Assembly (NCBI RefSeq): GCF_028747785.1
Contig: NZ_CP118158.1
Span: 2,728,001-2,792,000, forward strand
Length of the DNA: 64,000 bases
Direction of reading: 5' to 3'
Source: Halosimplex aquaticum
GTDB lineage: Archaea; Halobacteriota; Halobacteria; Halobacteriales; Haloarculaceae
The position numbers and the translations under genes were made by a program. This document shows positions 1 to 9,268 of this stretch, piece after piece. Under the pieces are notes generated by a model. That model saw nothing but the letters and a program-made list of their open reading frames with translations, had not been told where the DNA came from and did not search any database. The number at the start of each line of letters is the position of its first letter. Position 1 is the first letter of the stretch.

Positions 1-381
1 GACGTCGCCGTTCACGTCGCCGGTGGCGATGGCGCGGACGACGTCGGTGATAGTGACGATCCCTTCGAGGCGGCCGTCGACGACGGGCACCCGGCGCGCG
101 TTCTCGTCGAGCATCAGCGCCGCGAGTTCCTCCAGCGTCGCGTCGGCGCCGGTGGTCGGGACCTCCTCGACGAGCATGGCGAGCTGGTCCTCGTCGGGCT
201 CGTCGATGAGCGCGTCGCGGGAGACGAGCCCGCGGAACTCCTCGCCGTCGTCGCCGTCGGTGACGACGGGGACCGAGGAGAAGGCCCGCTCCTGGAGGTA
301 CTCGAGGACGTCGTCCCGGGTGCCGGGTAACTCGACCGTGACGAGGTCCTCGCGGGGCGTCATTACGTCTGCGACGTTCAT
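1..381 (-). CDS. CBS-domain protein (3' end outside window)
   Basis: N-terminal part of a protein made of paired CBS motifs, which usually bind adenosyl ligands and act as regulatory modules. The start reads MNVADVMTPREDLVTVEL, a classic CBS opening. A second CBS half with VPVVDGRLEGIVTITDVVRA follows near residues 95-115. The gene leaves the window at base 1, so any fused catalytic or transport domain is unknown. The ATG at 381 is chosen because a TATA-like stretch lies about 27-32 bp upstream (around 408-413), which fits leaderless transcription. Confidence 0.85.
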   Translation of the reverse strand, partial: MNVADVMTPREDLVTVELPGTRDDVLEYLQERAFSSVPVVTDGDDGEEFRGLVSRDALIDEPDEDQLAMLVEEVPTTGADATLEELAALMLDENARRVPVVDGRLEGIVTITDVVRAIATGDVNGDV

Positions 382-478
382 AGTACAGCGTACTCCCAGT
401 CCCAAATACTAAGACCTTACACTTCCCCGCTCGCGGGACCGACTCACTTCTACCCCGTGAGCGCGGGCGGGCCCGTCG

Positions 479-940
479 TCACTCCACGGCAGTGACGGCC
501 ACCGGGTCGTCCTCGCAGACGGTGTCGAGCACGACGTTCGTCGAGACCGACTCGACCCGGGAGTGGGTGAGCACGTCCTTGATCTGTGCGTTCAGCGCGT
601 CGGTGTCCTCGAACTTGCCGATGGCGACCACGTCGTCGCCGCCGGTGACCTCGTAGACGCCGATCATGTGGCCGGTGTCGCGCAGGTCCGCGACGACCTC
701 ACCGAGCCCGTCACCGGTCACGTCGAGGCGGAAGACTGCCGTCACCTCGTAGCCGAACCCGGCGTAGTCGACGTCGGCGCGGTACCCCTCGATGACCCCG
801 GCGTCTTCGAGCGCGCGGATGCGCTTGGTCGCCGTCGCGGTCGCGATCCCGACCGAGTCGGCGAGCTCGTTCGCGCTCGCCCGGCCGTCGGCCAGGAGCC
901 CGTCCACCAGCTGCCTGTCGATGTCGTCGATGTCGATCAT
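479..940 (-). CDS. Lrp/AsnC family transcriptional regulator
   Basis: A 153-residue feast/famine regulator. The N-terminal winged HTH (about residues 5-50, with SANELADSVGIATATATKR) is followed by a RAM/Lrp ligand-binding domain (about 65-140, with HMIGVYEVTGGDDVVAIGKF). The ATG giving MIDIDDIDRQ is preferred over an upstream ATG because family members begin at this point. It lies 40 bp downstream of glnK on the same strand, so an amtB-glnK-lrp transcript is likely. A paralog occupies the same place in the second cassette. A role in nitrogen or amino-acid control is inferred from context; the effector is unknown. Confidence 0.9.
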   Translation of the reverse strand: MIDIDDIDRQLVDGLLADGRASANELADSVGIATATATKRIRALEDAGVIEGYRADVDYAGFGYEVTAVFRLDVTGDGLGEVVADLRDTGHMIGVYEVTGGDDVVAIGKFEDTDALNAQIKDVLTHSRVESVSTNVVLDTVCEDDPVAVTAVE

Positions 941-980
941 CGGTCGCGTTCGTTCTGAGAGAGCGGGGGGCACGGGACCC

Positions 981-1436
981 TCAAACGGCGTCCCGGCCGG
1001 TCTTGCCCGTGCGGATCTGGGTCGCGCTCTCGACGGGGAGGACGAAGACCTTCCCGTCGCCCTTCTCGCCGGTGTTGGCGCCCTCGACGATGGCGTCGAC
1101 GATGTCTTGCGCGGGGATATCGGCGACGACGCACTCGATTTTCACCTTCTGGTGTAGGTCGACCACGTACTCCTCGCCGCGCCACTGGCCCTTCTTGGCG
1201 GGCTGGGAGCCGCGACCGGAGACGTTCGTCACCGTCAGCGACGGCGCGCCGATCTCCGCGAGCGCCTGTTTCACGTCGCCCAGTTTGTCCGGTCGCACCA
1301 TCGCGACGACCATCTTGATCTCTCCGTCGTTCGCTTCTCCTCCGTCGGTTCGGATGTCGTGTTCGTGCATGTTCGTGTCAGAGTGTCGCTGGTCGTCCGC
1401 GTCGATGCCGTCGAGGTCGGTGTTCTGGTCGTCCAT
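981..1436 (-). CDS. glnK: Nitrogen regulatory protein P-II (GlnK), copy 1
   Basis: PII signal protein that senses ATP/ADP and 2-oxoglutarate and gates the AmtB channel. The core begins at [20 protein letters not shown], the T-loop contains [12 protein letters not shown] with the loop tyrosine, and the C-terminal ATP-binding segment is [17 protein letters not shown]. At 151 residues it carries an acidic N-terminal extension of about 40 residues relative to copy 2. An internal ATG at 1370 would give a shorter protein, and the true start is uncertain. It begins 5 bp after the amtB stop, as expected for coupled expression. Confidence 0.93.
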   Translation of the reverse strand: MDDQNTDLDGIDADDQRHSDTNMHEHDIRTDGGEANDGEIKMVVAMVRPDKLGDVKQALAEIGAPSLTVTNVSGRGSQPAKKGQWRGEEYVVDLHQKVKIECVVADIPAQDIVDAIVEGANTGEKGDGKVFVLPVESATQIRTGKTGRDAV

Positions 1437-1441
1437 GTGTC

Positions 1442-2803
1442 TCAGTCGCTCCGACGATCCGCGGGAACTACGCCGCCGTCCGTCCGTACCGTGCCACCGT
1501 CGGCGACCGCAGTGCCTTCGTCGCCGAACTCGGGGTAGGTCTCGATGCCGTGTTCGCTGCCGTCGAGCCCTTCCTGCTCGTGTTCGCGGCTGACGCGGGC
1601 CTGACCGAGCGCCTTGAACGCGCCCCAGATGAGGCCCGTGGTGAGGACCGTCCAGGCCGCGATGATGGCGACGCCCGCGAACTGGGCGATGAAGCCCTCG
1701 ATCATGAACCCGACGTCGGGCGTGAAGCCGTTCCAGGCCTCGGTCGCGACGAACGAGTACATGAGCGTCCCGAGGACGCCGGCGCTCCCGTGGACGGGGA
1801 AGACCGCGCAGACGTCGTCGATGTTCAGGCGCTTCTCGACGAACGAGAAGACGACGGGCAGCTGCGCGCCGGCGAGGCCGCCGACGAGGAACGCGCCCCA
1901 CCACGTCGTCGTGTGGGGAATCGCCGTGATGCCGACGAGGCCGGCGAGCAGCCCGTTGGCGACGTACAGGGTGTCGACCTTGCCGGTCTTGGCCCAGGCG
2001 ACCAGCCCGGCGCCCATCGCACCGCATGCCATCGCGATGGTGGTCGTCATCGCGACGCGGCCGAGCTGGTCGGCGAGGAAGGCGTTCTCGGTGTTGAAGA
2101 TCGCCGAGGTGCCGACGTTGAAGCCGTACCAGCCGAACGCGAGCATCAGCGTGCCGAGCACGGCGAAGGTCATCGAGTGACCGGGGATGACGTTCGCCGA
2201 GCCGTCGTCGTTGAACCGGCCGATGCGCGGGCCGAGCACCCACGCCGCCGTCAGGCCGGCGATGCCGCCCATCGCGTGGACGACCGTCCCGCCCGCGAAG
2301 TCGGTGAAGGCCATGCCGACGGCCGAGCCGACGGCGCCGTCAGCGCCGAGCAGGCCGGTCGCGTACCAGGCCATCCCGGAGACGACGGGGTAGATGACCG
2401 CCGCGAGCAGAATCGTGTAGGTCACGTACGCGCGGAGCTTCGCCCGGCCGGCGACCGCCCCGGAGACGATGGTCGCCGCCGTCATCGCGAAGACGGCGCC
2501 GTAGAGCCAGCCGATCCAGTCAGCGGCTGACTCGGCAGCGAATGCCGGTGAGAAGCCGGCGCCACCGACGAGGCTGTCCACGCCGGCACCTATCAGGAAG
2601 AACACCGTCACGCCGATGCTCCAGGTGAGCAGGTTCTTCGTCAACTGGTTAGAGACGTTCTTCGAGCGCACCTGCCCCGCCTCTAGCATGGCGAAGCCGG
2701 CGTGCATGAAGAAGATGAGAAACGTGACTACCAGTATCCACATGTTGTTTATCGCGTCGATCAGCGTCTGCGTGTCGGTCTGTAGCGCGGTGGGTTCGAG
2801 CAT
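1442..2803 (-). CDS. amtB: Ammonium transporter AmtB, copy 1
   Basis: Amt/Mep/Rh family ammonia channel of 453 residues in the cytoplasmic membrane, with about eleven predicted helices. Visible family marks are the signature [14 protein letters not shown] with the first pore histidine, [10 protein letters not shown], and [12 protein letters not shown] with the second pore histidine. The ATG at 2803 (MLEPTALQT) is chosen because the reading frame upstream lacks transporter character and the conserved promoter lies about 115 bp upstream. It is followed directly by glnK and lrp. The second cassette at 3231-5490 is a tandem paralog. Confidence 0.95.
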   Translation of the reverse strand: MLEPTALQTDTQTLIDAINNMWILVVTFLIFFMHAGFAMLEAGQVRSKNVSNQLTKNLLTWSIGVTVFFLIGAGVDSLVGGAGFSPAFAAESAADWIGWLYGAVFAMTAATIVSGAVAGRAKLRAYVTYTILLAAVIYPVVSGMAWYATGLLGADGAVGSAVGMAFTDFAGGTVVHAMGGIAGLTAAWVLGPRIGRFNDDGSANVIPGHSMTFAVLGTLMLAFGWYGFNVGTSAIFNTENAFLADQLGRVAMTTTIAMACGAMGAGLVAWAKTGKVDTLYVANGLLAGLVGITAIPHTTTWWGAFLVGGLAGAQLPVVFSFVEKRLNIDDVCAVFPVHGSAGVLGTLMYSFVATEAWNGFTPDVGFMIEGFIAQFAGVAIIAAWTVLTTGLIWGAFKALGQARVSREHEQEGLDGSEHGIETYPEFGDEGTAVADGGTVRTDGGVVPADRRSD

Positions 2804-2902
2804 GGTTTGTATCGTTGCGTCGTCTCGGGAGATTTGTTCCGAATCGTCCAGTCGAACGCGTCTTTTCACTCCGAACGTTTCGGAGAGTACGGGAGAACTG
2901 TG

Positions 2903-3026
2903 CGGAATCGTACCCTATAAGGGTTGGCTTTACAATGACGAATATTTCAGGGCTCCCGTAGACGCTCGTCAAAATTATGGCAGAGTATTACGTGTTTAAG
3001 GTTGTACTCTGTCCAGAAACCGGACA
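2903..3026 (-). promoter_or_regulatory. amtB copy 1 promoter region
   Basis: The 427-bp gap between amtB copy 1 and the upstream lrp holds no convincing gene. On the minus strand a TATA-like CCCTTATAGGG lies around 2912-2923, implying a leader of roughly 90 nt. Further upstream sit an AGACGCTCGTCAAAATTAT block (2960-2978) and a dyad TGTCC-7-GGACA (3010-3026). All three have counterparts at nearly the same spacing before amtB copy 2. Assignment as a promoter is inference from this conservation. Confidence 0.6.
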
Positions 3027-3230
3027 CCGATGTCCCGCGGATCTGGACGCTCGTCAACCAGTGGATCCGGCAAAAACCGCGAAAACGGGGGTGTCGACCT
3101 CTCGCGCGGTCGTCGTGACGATCCGATCGGAGACGGCCGAAAAAGTGATCAGGTGCCATCGTCGCGACCGTCGACCGGCGGTCGGCGGCCACTGGCTGGC
3201 GACCGGTGGTTGCTTGCCGGCGACCGCCGG

Positions 3231-3701
3231 CTACTCTCCCTCGGCGGCGCCCACGGGCACCGGTTCGTACTCGCAGACCGTCTCGAGGGCGATGCTCGTC
3301 CGGGCCGAGCGCACCTCCGGGTGAGTCAGCAGGTCCTTGATCTGGGCGTTCATCGCCTCGGTGCTCTCGAACTTGCCGATGGCGACCACGTCGTCGCCGC
3401 CGGTGACCTCGTAGACGCCGATCATGTGACCGGCGTCGCGGAGGTCGTCGACCACCGCCGCGAGTCCGGACCCGGCAACGTCGAGGCGGAAGACCGCGGT
3501 CACCTCGTAGCCGAACGCCTCGTAGTCGACCTCGGGCTGGTAGCCGTCGACGACGGCGGACTCCTCTAATCGCTGGAGTCGCTTTGTCGCCGTCGCCGTG
3601 GCGATCCCGACGGTCTCGGCCAGCTCGCTCGCGCTGGCGCGCCCGTTGTCCAGCAGGGCGTCGAGTATCCGCCGGTCCGTGTCGTCGATGTCCGCGGACA
3701 T
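3231..3701 (-). CDS. Lrp/AsnC family regulator, cassette 2
   Basis: A 156-residue paralog of the regulator at 479-940, with the same architecture: HTH (SASELAETVGIATATATKR) and a RAM domain with the identical stretch HMIGVYEVTGGDDVVAIGKF. It follows glnK copy 2 by 6 bp, which indicates co-transcription with amtB and glnK. The two regulators differ mostly in the dimer-interface region and C-terminal tail, so they may respond to different ligands or form heteromers. That is not shown by the sequence. Confidence 0.92.
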   Translation of the reverse strand: MSADIDDTDRRILDALLDNGRASASELAETVGIATATATKRLQRLEESAVVDGYQPEVDYEAFGYEVTAVFRLDVAGSGLAAVVDDLRDAGHMIGVYEVTGGDDVVAIGKFESTEAMNAQIKDLLTHPEVRSARTSIALETVCEYEPVPVGAAEGE

Positions 3702-3707
3702 CGAGCG

Positions 3708-4073
3708 TCAGACCGCCTCCGGCCCGGAGTCGCCCGTCCGGACCTGGACCGCGTCCTCGACGGGGAGGACGAAGATCTTGCCGTCGCCGGGTTCGCCCGT
3801 CTGGGCGGCCTCGGCGATGGCGTCGACGACGTCCTGCGCGGGGATGTCGGCGACGACGCACTCGATTTTCACCTTCTGGTGTAAGTCGACGACGTACTCC
3901 TCGCCGCGCCACTGGCCTGTCTTGGCGGGCTGAGAGCCGCGACCGGAGACGTTCGTCACCGTCAGCGACGGCGCGCCCGCCTCGGCCAGCGCCTGTTTCA
4001 CGTCGCCCAGTTTGTCCGGGCGGACGACCGCGACGACCATCTTGATCTCGCCGTCGTCGGGTTCGTCAGTCAT
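3708..4073 (-). CDS. glnK: Nitrogen regulatory protein P-II (GlnK), copy 2
   Basis: A 121-residue PII protein of normal family length, nearly identical to copy 1 over the T-loop and the ATP-binding C-terminus ([16 protein letters not shown]). It lacks the long acidic extension of copy 1. The ATG ([11 protein letters not shown]) overlaps the amtB stop codon by 8 nt, so translation is probably coupled to the transporter that it gates. An upstream in-frame ATG at 4100 lies inside amtB and is less likely. Confidence 0.95.
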   Translation of the reverse strand: MTDEPDDGEIKMVVAVVRPDKLGDVKQALAEAGAPSLTVTNVSGRGSQPAKTGQWRGEEYVVDLHQKVKIECVVADIPAQDVVDAIAEAAQTGEPGDGKIFVLPVEDAVQVRTGDSGPEAV

Positions 4074-5490
4074 CGGAGACACCCCCCTGAACCCCTCCAT
4101 CGGCGCTCACGGTCGGCCCCTCCCGGCTGCCGCCGGCGACGAACTCGGGGTACGTCGAGACGCCGTGTTCGCTCTCGTCGAGGCCGATCTCCTCCTCTTC
4201 CTCGGAGACGCGCAGGCCGAAGAGGACGTCGGCGATCTTGAACGCGACCGCGGTCGCCAGGACCGTCCAGACGGTGATGACGGCGACGCCGACCACCTGC
4301 ATGATCAGCTGGTCGACACCGAGGAACGTCCAGGGGTCACCAAGGACGGCGACCCCGCCGCTGCCGGCCGCGAGAACGGGGATCAGGATCGTCCCGATGG
4401 CGCCCGCGCTGCCGTGGACCGCGAAGACGCCGCAGACGTCGTCGATCTTTAGGGAGTCGACGACCCAGCGGTAGGTCGGCAGGACGAGCGCGCCGGCGAG
4501 CCCGCCCAGCAGGAGCCCGCCCCACCACGTGACGTGCGGGACCGCGCCGGTGACGGCGACGAGGCCGGCGAGCAGGCCGTTGGCCGCCCACAGCGGGTCG
4601 GGCTTGCCCTGCCAGGCCGAGGAGACGAGCATGGCCGCGACGCCGCCGGCGCCCATGCCGAGCGTCGTGTTCAGGACGACGCGGCCGAGCGCGCCGCCCA
4701 TGAAGACGCCGCCCTCGGTGAGGACGGTCGCCTGCGTGCCGACGTTGAAGCCGTACCAGCCGAACGCGAGGAACAGCGTCCCGAGCACTGCGAGCAGCAT
4801 CGAGTGGCCGGGGATCGGCTGGCTGTTGCCGTTCGCGTCGAAGCGACCGGCGCGCGGCCCAACCATCTTCGCGCCGACGAGGCCGGCGACGCCGCCGACC
4901 ATGTGGACGACGGTCGCACCGGCGAAGTCGAGGTAGCCGGCGCCGATAGCGTCGGCGAGGTACCCCGGCGTGTCACCGAGGGCGAGCAGCCCGCCGCCCC
5001 ACGTCAGGCCGGTCACGACCGGGTAGATGACCGCCGTCATCGCCGCGGCGACGAAGACGTACGCCTTGTAGTCCATCCGCTCGGCGACGGCGCCGGAGAC
5101 GATGGTCGCCGCCGTCATCGCGAAGACGGCGCCGAAGAACCAGTCGATCCAGCCGGTGCCGCTCTCGCCGGGCGCGGCCATGTGGCCGAACGCGCCCGTG
5201 AGGTCGAACGCGGCCCCCGAGGTCAGTTGGGCGACGAGCGCGCTGACGCCCGCCCCGAGGAGGAAGAAGACGAGCACGCCCAGCGTCCAGTCGGTCATGT
5301 TCTTCATCAGGACGTTCCCGACGTTCTTCGCGCGGACCTGGCCGCTCTCCAGCAGCGCGAAGCCGGGCTGCATGAAGAAGATCAGGAAACACACGACAAG
5401 GATCCAGACGTAGTTGACGCTGTTGGAGACCGGCCCCGGCCCCAACTGCAGCGCCGCGTCGACCGCCGGCGCCAGCAGCGCCCCCGCCAT
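4066..5490 (-). CDS. amtB: Ammonium transporter AmtB, copy 2
   Basis: Second Amt channel, 474 residues. Family motifs are [24 protein letters not shown] and [12 protein letters not shown] with the two pore histidines. The start [14 protein letters not shown] is preferred: a purine-rich GGGGGTGG element precedes this ATG on the minus strand. Relative to copy 1 it has a longer periplasmic loop near residues 85-120. Downstream glnK overlaps its end and lrp follows, giving a second complete cassette. Confidence 0.95.
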   Translation of the reverse strand: MAGALLAPAVDAALQLGPGPVSNSVNYVWILVVCFLIFFMQPGFALLESGQVRAKNVGNVLMKNMTDWTLGVLVFFLLGAGVSALVAQLTSGAAFDLTGAFGHMAAPGESGTGWIDWFFGAVFAMTAATIVSGAVAERMDYKAYVFVAAAMTAVIYPVVTGLTWGGGLLALGDTPGYLADAIGAGYLDFAGATVVHMVGGVAGLVGAKMVGPRAGRFDANGNSQPIPGHSMLLAVLGTLFLAFGWYGFNVGTQATVLTEGGVFMGGALGRVVLNTTLGMGAGGVAAMLVSSAWQGKPDPLWAANGLLAGLVAVTGAVPHVTWWGGLLLGGLAGALVLPTYRWVVDSLKIDDVCGVFAVHGSAGAIGTILIPVLAAGSGGVAVLGDPWTFLGVDQLIMQVVGVAVITVWTVLATAVAFKIADVLFGLRVSEEEEEIGLDESEHGVSTYPEFVAGGSREGPTVSADGGVQGGVSDD

Positions 5491-5599
5491 CAGCGCGCCA
5501 CCCCCATCCCGACGAGACGGCTCGCAGAATTTTGATGAACGTCTACCTTTCCACCGAATCTCACTACGTTCGTGGCTATCATCTCGGTTGGACCTCATG

Positions 5600-5726
5600 G
5601 AATCCTGCCACATAAGGTTATGCTTGAAATAATTGGAAATTTTCCCCGAGAACGAGACACGCGTCAGAACTATCCAACGATATTATGGATAATAGGTCAT
5701 CGTTCGTCCAGAAATGCGGACGAACG
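5600..5726 (-). promoter_or_regulatory. amtB copy 2 promoter region with palindromes
   Basis: The 380-bp gap upstream of amtB copy 2 holds no gene. It aligns with the amtB copy 1 promoter: GGAATC..CC..ATAAGG at 5602-5618 (TATA-like CCTTATG on the minus strand), an AGACACGCGTCAGAACTAT block at 5655-5673, and the GTCCAGAAA dyad. Two inverted repeats are visible: TATCCA-9-TGGATA (5671-5691) and CGTTCGTCC-8-GGACGAACG (5701-5726). These are plausible operators for a nitrogen regulator; the factor is unknown. Confidence 0.6.
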
Positions 5727-5870
5727 TCCGGTTCGAATTTGACGTTCGTCGGCCGGTGCCGGGCCGATCAGGCGGGGCCGGGCCCGTTCTCGTTCGTGCG
5801 CGGTGGCCGTGTGAGTGGTCGTGTGCGGTGGCTGTACGATCGGCCGACTGCGGCTCCGCTCGGGCCGAGA

Positions 5871-6671
5871 TCAGTTCTCCCTCGCCAGCTTGACCGCGCC
5901 GACGACGTACTCGATTGGGATCAGGAACAGCCCGGCGACGGCGGTGTAGGTCGCCATCGCGCCGACGGTCGGCGAGAGGCCGCGCTCGGAGACGCGCCAG
6001 ACGTCGTGGACGTACGCGAGGCCGAAAAACGCCGGCGCGCAGACGTACTTGATCACGTCCCAGATGCGCAGGTAGGTCCACCAGAGCAAGCCGTCGGTGC
6101 TGGCGTCCCAGACGAACGCGGAGACCAGCGCGAGCAGCCCGGCGATGCCGAGGACGACGACGGCCGCGCTGGCGGTCCACGAGAGGTCCCAGTCGGTCGC
6201 GAGCACGGCGAGCGCACCGAGGACCGCCAGCCCCGTCGCCGCGGCGCCACCGACGAGCAGCAGTCGGTCGGTGACGATCACGACGAACACCTCGAGGGCG
6301 ACCGTCGCCAGTACGCCGTAGACGGCGACCTGGACGAGGGTCACGCCGACCGCCGTCGGCGCGTGATTCCCGTCGATCGCCCTGACGCTCGCGTAGCGGC
6401 CGGCGGCGAGCACGGCTGCGCTCACAGCGAGGACGCCGAAGCCCACGACGACGGACTCGAAGGGGCCGCCGTAGCCGAACCCGTCCGCCGCGAGCCGGCC
6501 CACGACGCCGTCTTCGAGGACCCAGACGACGCCGACGGTCATCGCGACGAGCAGCGCCGAGACGACCGTCACGTACGCGACGGCGAGTCCGTCGTAGTCG
6601 GGTGCCGTGTCGTCGGTGTACGCGTCGAACGTGAGCAGTCTGGCCGCGTTCGCTCCCTCGTCGCTGGTCAT
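5871..6671 (-). CDS. Polytopic membrane protein of unknown function
   Basis: A 266-residue protein with seven or eight hydrophobic segments (for example LAVAYVTVVSALLVAMTVGVV and a C-terminal LFLIPIEYVVGAVKL). There is no signal peptide, and no retinal-lysine helix pattern, so it is not a rhodopsin. No motif that I recognise assigns a function. It stands alone between the amt cassettes and hemB, in the same orientation, with 78 bp to hemB. Confidence 0.75.
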   Translation of the reverse strand: MTSDEGANAARLLTFDAYTDDTAPDYDGLAVAYVTVVSALLVAMTVGVVWVLEDGVVGRLAADGFGYGGPFESVVVGFGVLAVSAAVLAAGRYASVRAIDGNHAPTAVGVTLVQVAVYGVLATVALEVFVVIVTDRLLLVGGAAATGLAVLGALAVLATDWDLSWTASAAVVVLGIAGLLALVSAFVWDASTDGLLWWTYLRIWDVIKYVCAPAFFGLAYVHDVWRVSERGLSPTVGAMATYTAVAGLFLIPIEYVVGAVKLAREN

Positions 6672-6749
6672 TACCTGCCGGTATCCCGCGCGCGACGAGT
6701 TAAGTGTTGGTGCGTGGCCGCCGCTCGTATCGCCCGCAACAGCCGCTCG

Positions 6750-7781
6750 CTACAGCCGCTCGGCCACGTCCTCGGCGAAGTAGGTGACGATGATATCCGC
6801 CCCGGCGCGCTTGATCGACAGCAGCGACTCGTACGCGACGGCTTCCAGGTCCAGCCACCCCTTCTCGGCCGCCGCGTGGAGCATCGCGTACTCGCCGGAG
6901 ACGTTGTACGCGGCGACGGGGTGATCGAAGTTCTCGCGCACGTCCGCGACCACGTCGAGGTACGGCAGCGCGGGCTTGACCATCAGCACGTCCGCGCCCT
7001 CCTCGACGTCGAGGGCGACCTCGCGCATCGCTTCCCGGCCGTTGGCGGGGTCCATCTGGTAGTGCCGGCGGTCGCCGAACGCCGGCGCGCCGTCGGCGGC
7101 GTCGCGGAAGGGACCGTAGAAGGCCGACTCGTACTTCGCGGCGTAGCTCATGATCGGCGTCGACTCGAATCCGCACTCGTCCAGCGCCCCGCGGATCGCG
7201 CCGATCATCCCGTCGGTCATGCTGGAGGGCGCGATCATGTCCGCCCCGGCCTCGGCGTGAGAGGCGGCCGTCTCCGCGAGCAGGTCGAGCGTCCGGTCGT
7301 TGTCGACGGTCATGTGCGGGTCCTCGCGGGCGCCGTCTTCGATACCACCGGAAGAGCTTCGCTCTTCCGAGCGCTCCCTCGCTTCGCTCGTGAGCACCCC
7401 GCAGTGGCCGTGCTCGGTGTACTCGCAGAGGCACACGTCGGTGATGACGTACGCGTCGGTCTCGTCGGTGATCGCCCGGACGGCCCGCTGGACGACGCCG
7501 TCGTCGGCCCACGCCCGCGACCCCTCCGCGTCTTTCGACTCGGGGATCCCGAAGACGATGACGGCCTCGACGCCGGTCTCCAGGACTTCGCGGACCCGCT
7601 CGACGGCCTGGTCGACGGGCACCCGCTCGTGACCGGGCATCGACTCGATCGGGACGCGCTCGTCGGTCGTCGCGTCGACGAACACGGGCGCGACCAGGTC
7701 CGACGCCGACAGGTCCGTCTCGCGGACCAGCGGGCGGACGCCGTCGCTCCGGAGCCGACGCGGGCGGCGTGTGAGGTTCAT
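6750..7781 (-). CDS. hemB: Delta-aminolevulinic acid dehydratase (porphobilinogen synthase)
   Basis: Condenses two 5-aminolevulinate molecules to porphobilinogen in tetrapyrrole synthesis (cytosol). The metal site [14 protein letters not shown] with three cysteines lies around residues 115-128. The two active-site lysines are in [15 protein letters not shown] and [12 protein letters not shown]. At 343 residues it is longer than usual because about 17 residues are inserted just after GHCGVL; the inserted DNA is a hairpin-forming 51-bp segment (7341-7391). The start [14 protein letters not shown] matches the family N-terminus. Confidence 0.96.
   Translation of the reverse strand: MNLTRRPRRLRSDGVRPLVRETDLSASDLVAPVFVDATTDERVPIESMPGHERVPVDQAVERVREVLETGVEAVIVFGIPESKDAEGSRAWADDGVVQRAVRAITDETDAYVITDVCLCEYTEHGHCGVLTSEARERSEERSSSGGIEDGAREDPHMTVDNDRTLDLLAETAASHAEAGADMIAPSSMTDGMIGAIRGALDECGFESTPIMSYAAKYESAFYGPFRDAADGAPAFGDRRHYQMDPANGREAMREVALDVEEGADVLMVKPALPYLDVVADVRENFDHPVAAYNVSGEYAMLHAAAEKGWLDLEAVAYESLLSIKRAGADIIVTYFAEDVAERL
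7341..7391. repeat. 51-bp hairpin-rich in-frame insertion inside hemB
   Basis: A segment with the perfect arms GGAAGAGC-3-GCTCTTCC (7350-7368) and the low-complexity string CCTCGCTTCGCTCG lies between codons that are contiguous in other HemB proteins. It adds exactly 17 codons and keeps the frame. The same gagcgaagcgag type of sequence occurs in the intergenic elements near 17.7, 48.4 and 51.5 kb, which suggests a common source. Confidence 0.55.
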
Positions 7782-7844
7782 ACCCCGTTGTCGTCGCCTC
7801 TCGGTAATTAGGGCACCGGCTGGCGACCTGGTTGCCGACCGGTC

Positions 7845-7910
7845 TTACTCGAACCGCTCCGGCGTGACGCGCGAGAGGCGCATCGCGTTGGCGGTGACGC
7901 CGAGTAACGG
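7845..7910 (-). pseudogene. Possible C-terminal remnant of a P-type metal ATPase
   Basis: On the minus strand the gap between hemB and the DedA gene encodes LLGVTANAMRLSRVTPERFE followed by a stop. This resembles the last residues of haloarchaeal heavy-metal-translocating P-type ATPases (…NALRLRR…). Nothing of the enzyme body is present upstream, so if real it is a fragment left by deletion. The match is short and recognised by eye only. Confidence 0.3.
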
Positions 7911-7947
7911 AAGACATTTGGCCCGGACGCTCCGACCGGTCAGACGA

Positions 7948-8595
7948 ATGGCATCACTGGAATCGGCCGACCGGTCCCGACTGCGCGGGTTCGCCGAGGA
8001 CTACGGCCTGATACTCGTCGCCGGGTTCTTCTTCGCGCTCGCGGTCGCGGGCGTGCTCCTGTTCGTCTTCGGCGACGAGGCGTTCGCCCAGCGGATCATC
8101 GACGACTACGGCCTCCCCGCGCTGCTCCCGATCTTCGTCCTCGAAGGCGCGATGCTGCTGTACTTCGCGCCCAGCGAGGCGCTCGTCCCCGGCGCGATCG
8201 AACTCTTGGCGACCGAGCCCGCGGGGTACGAGTGGGGCACGATCGCCCTCATCTTCGCCGTCGCGACGGTCGGCGCGACGGTCGGTCAGGTCTCGCTGTT
8301 CCTCCTCGCCAAGCGCGGCGGCCGGGAGTGGCTCCTCCAGAAGCCGTGGTTCCGCATCGAGGAGTCCAAACTCGACCGCTTCGACGGCTGGTTCGACCGC
8401 TGGGGCAAGTGGGCCGTGCTCGTCAGCAACGCCCTCCTGTTCACGCGCGGCATGCTGACCGTCCCCGCCGGCGTCGCCGAGATGGACGTCCGGGAGTTCG
8501 CCGCCCTCTCGGCGGTCGGCACGCTCATCTTCGAGGCGTGGCTCGCCGTGGCGTACCACTACGCCGTCTCGCTCGGCCTCCTGAACTTCTTCTGA
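7948..8595 (+). CDS. DedA/VTT family membrane protein
   Basis: A 215-residue integral membrane protein of the DedA (SNARE-associated/VTT) family, implicated in lipid scrambling and membrane homeostasis. Features are hydrophobic helices at about 20-40 and 55-75, the re-entrant-loop region with YFAPSEALVPGAIELLA, a central basic motif RGGREWLLQKPWFRIEE, and VSNALLFTRGMLTVPAGVAEM, which carries the conserved R..P.G pattern. MASLESADRS is chosen as the start; the longer frame overlaps hemB and lacks protein character. Confidence 0.85.
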   Translation: MASLESADRSRLRGFAEDYGLILVAGFFFALAVAGVLLFVFGDEAFAQRIIDDYGLPALLPIFVLEGAMLLYFAPSEALVPGAIELLATEPAGYEWGTIALIFAVATVGATVGQVSLFLLAKRGGREWLLQKPWFRIEESKLDRFDGWFDRWGKWAVLVSNALLFTRGMLTVPAGVAEMDVREFAALSAVGTLIFEAWLAVAYHYAVSLGLLNFF

Positions 8596-8659
8596 GCGGT
8601 CGCGCGAACGGTTCCCAGACCACCCAAACGCTTTCGCCCCGGCCCCGCGACTCGCCGGT

Positions 8660-9268
8660 ATGCCAGGCCCCGTCTTCCTCCGCGGCGACGGCGTCACGCT
8701 CCGTCCAGTCGAGGAGTCCGACTACGAGTTCCTCCAGCGGCACGCGAACAACCCGGCGGTCCGCTCCGGCTTCGGCGGCGGCGCGCCGACCTCGGCCGAC
8801 GATGTCGCCGACCGGATCGAGGAGGTGACCGAGTCCGACGACAGCGAGACGTTCCTCGTCTGCGCCGCCGGCGGGAACGACTCGGAGTCCGTCCAGCGAG
8901 TCGGCGAGGCGTTCTGCTTCGACCTGTACGAACGGCGCGGGAGCGTCGAGATCGGCTACTGGATCGCGCCCGACCACCAGGGCAACGGCTACGCGACCGC
9001 GGCGGCGGAACTGCTCGTCGAGTACTGTTTCGCCGAGCGGCGCCTCCGCAAGGTCGACGCCCGCGTCCTGGCGTTCAACGACGGATCGCGGCGCGTCCTG
9101 GAGAAGGTCGGTTTCGAGCCCGAGGGTCGGCGACGCGACGAGTACTACGTCGACGGGGAGTACGTCGACGCCGAACTGTACGGGCTCGTCGCCGACGACT
9201 GGGACGGACCGCGAGACGACGCGTCCGACGCCGACCGCGGCGCCGAGTCGAACGGGGGCGACCGCTGA
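8660..9268 (+). CDS. GNAT family N-acetyltransferase, RimJ/RimL type
   Basis: A 202-residue acetyl-CoA-dependent acyltransferase. The N-terminus VFLRGDGVTLRPVEESDYEFLQ and the acetyl-CoA loop YWIAPDHQGNGYATAAAELL (Q-x-x-G-x-G/A type) place it in the RimJ/RimL-like group. The C-terminal NDGSRRVLEKVGFEPEG motif is also typical. It shares a TGATG overlap with the next gene, a paralog starting with the same MPGPVFLRGD. The substrate is unknown. Confidence 0.88.
   Translation: MPGPVFLRGDGVTLRPVEESDYEFLQRHANNPAVRSGFGGGAPTSADDVADRIEEVTESDDSETFLVCAAGGNDSESVQRVGEAFCFDLYERRGSVEIGYWIAPDHQGNGYATAAAELLVEYCFAERRLRKVDARVLAFNDGSRRVLEKVGFEPEGRRRDEYYVDGEYVDAELYGLVADDWDGPRDDASDADRGAESNGGDR

Noticed and set aside
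2977..3324. 115-codon plus-strand ORF starting MAEYYVFKVVLCPE upstream of amtB copy 1
   Set aside because: It runs antisense into lrp copy 2, loses protein character after about 20 residues, and its beginning coincides with promoter motifs conserved before amtB copy 2, where no such ORF exists.
5871..6671. Rhodopsin-like reading of the multi-helix protein
   Set aside because: The last helices lack the retinal-lysine pattern and the helix count and loops do not fit.
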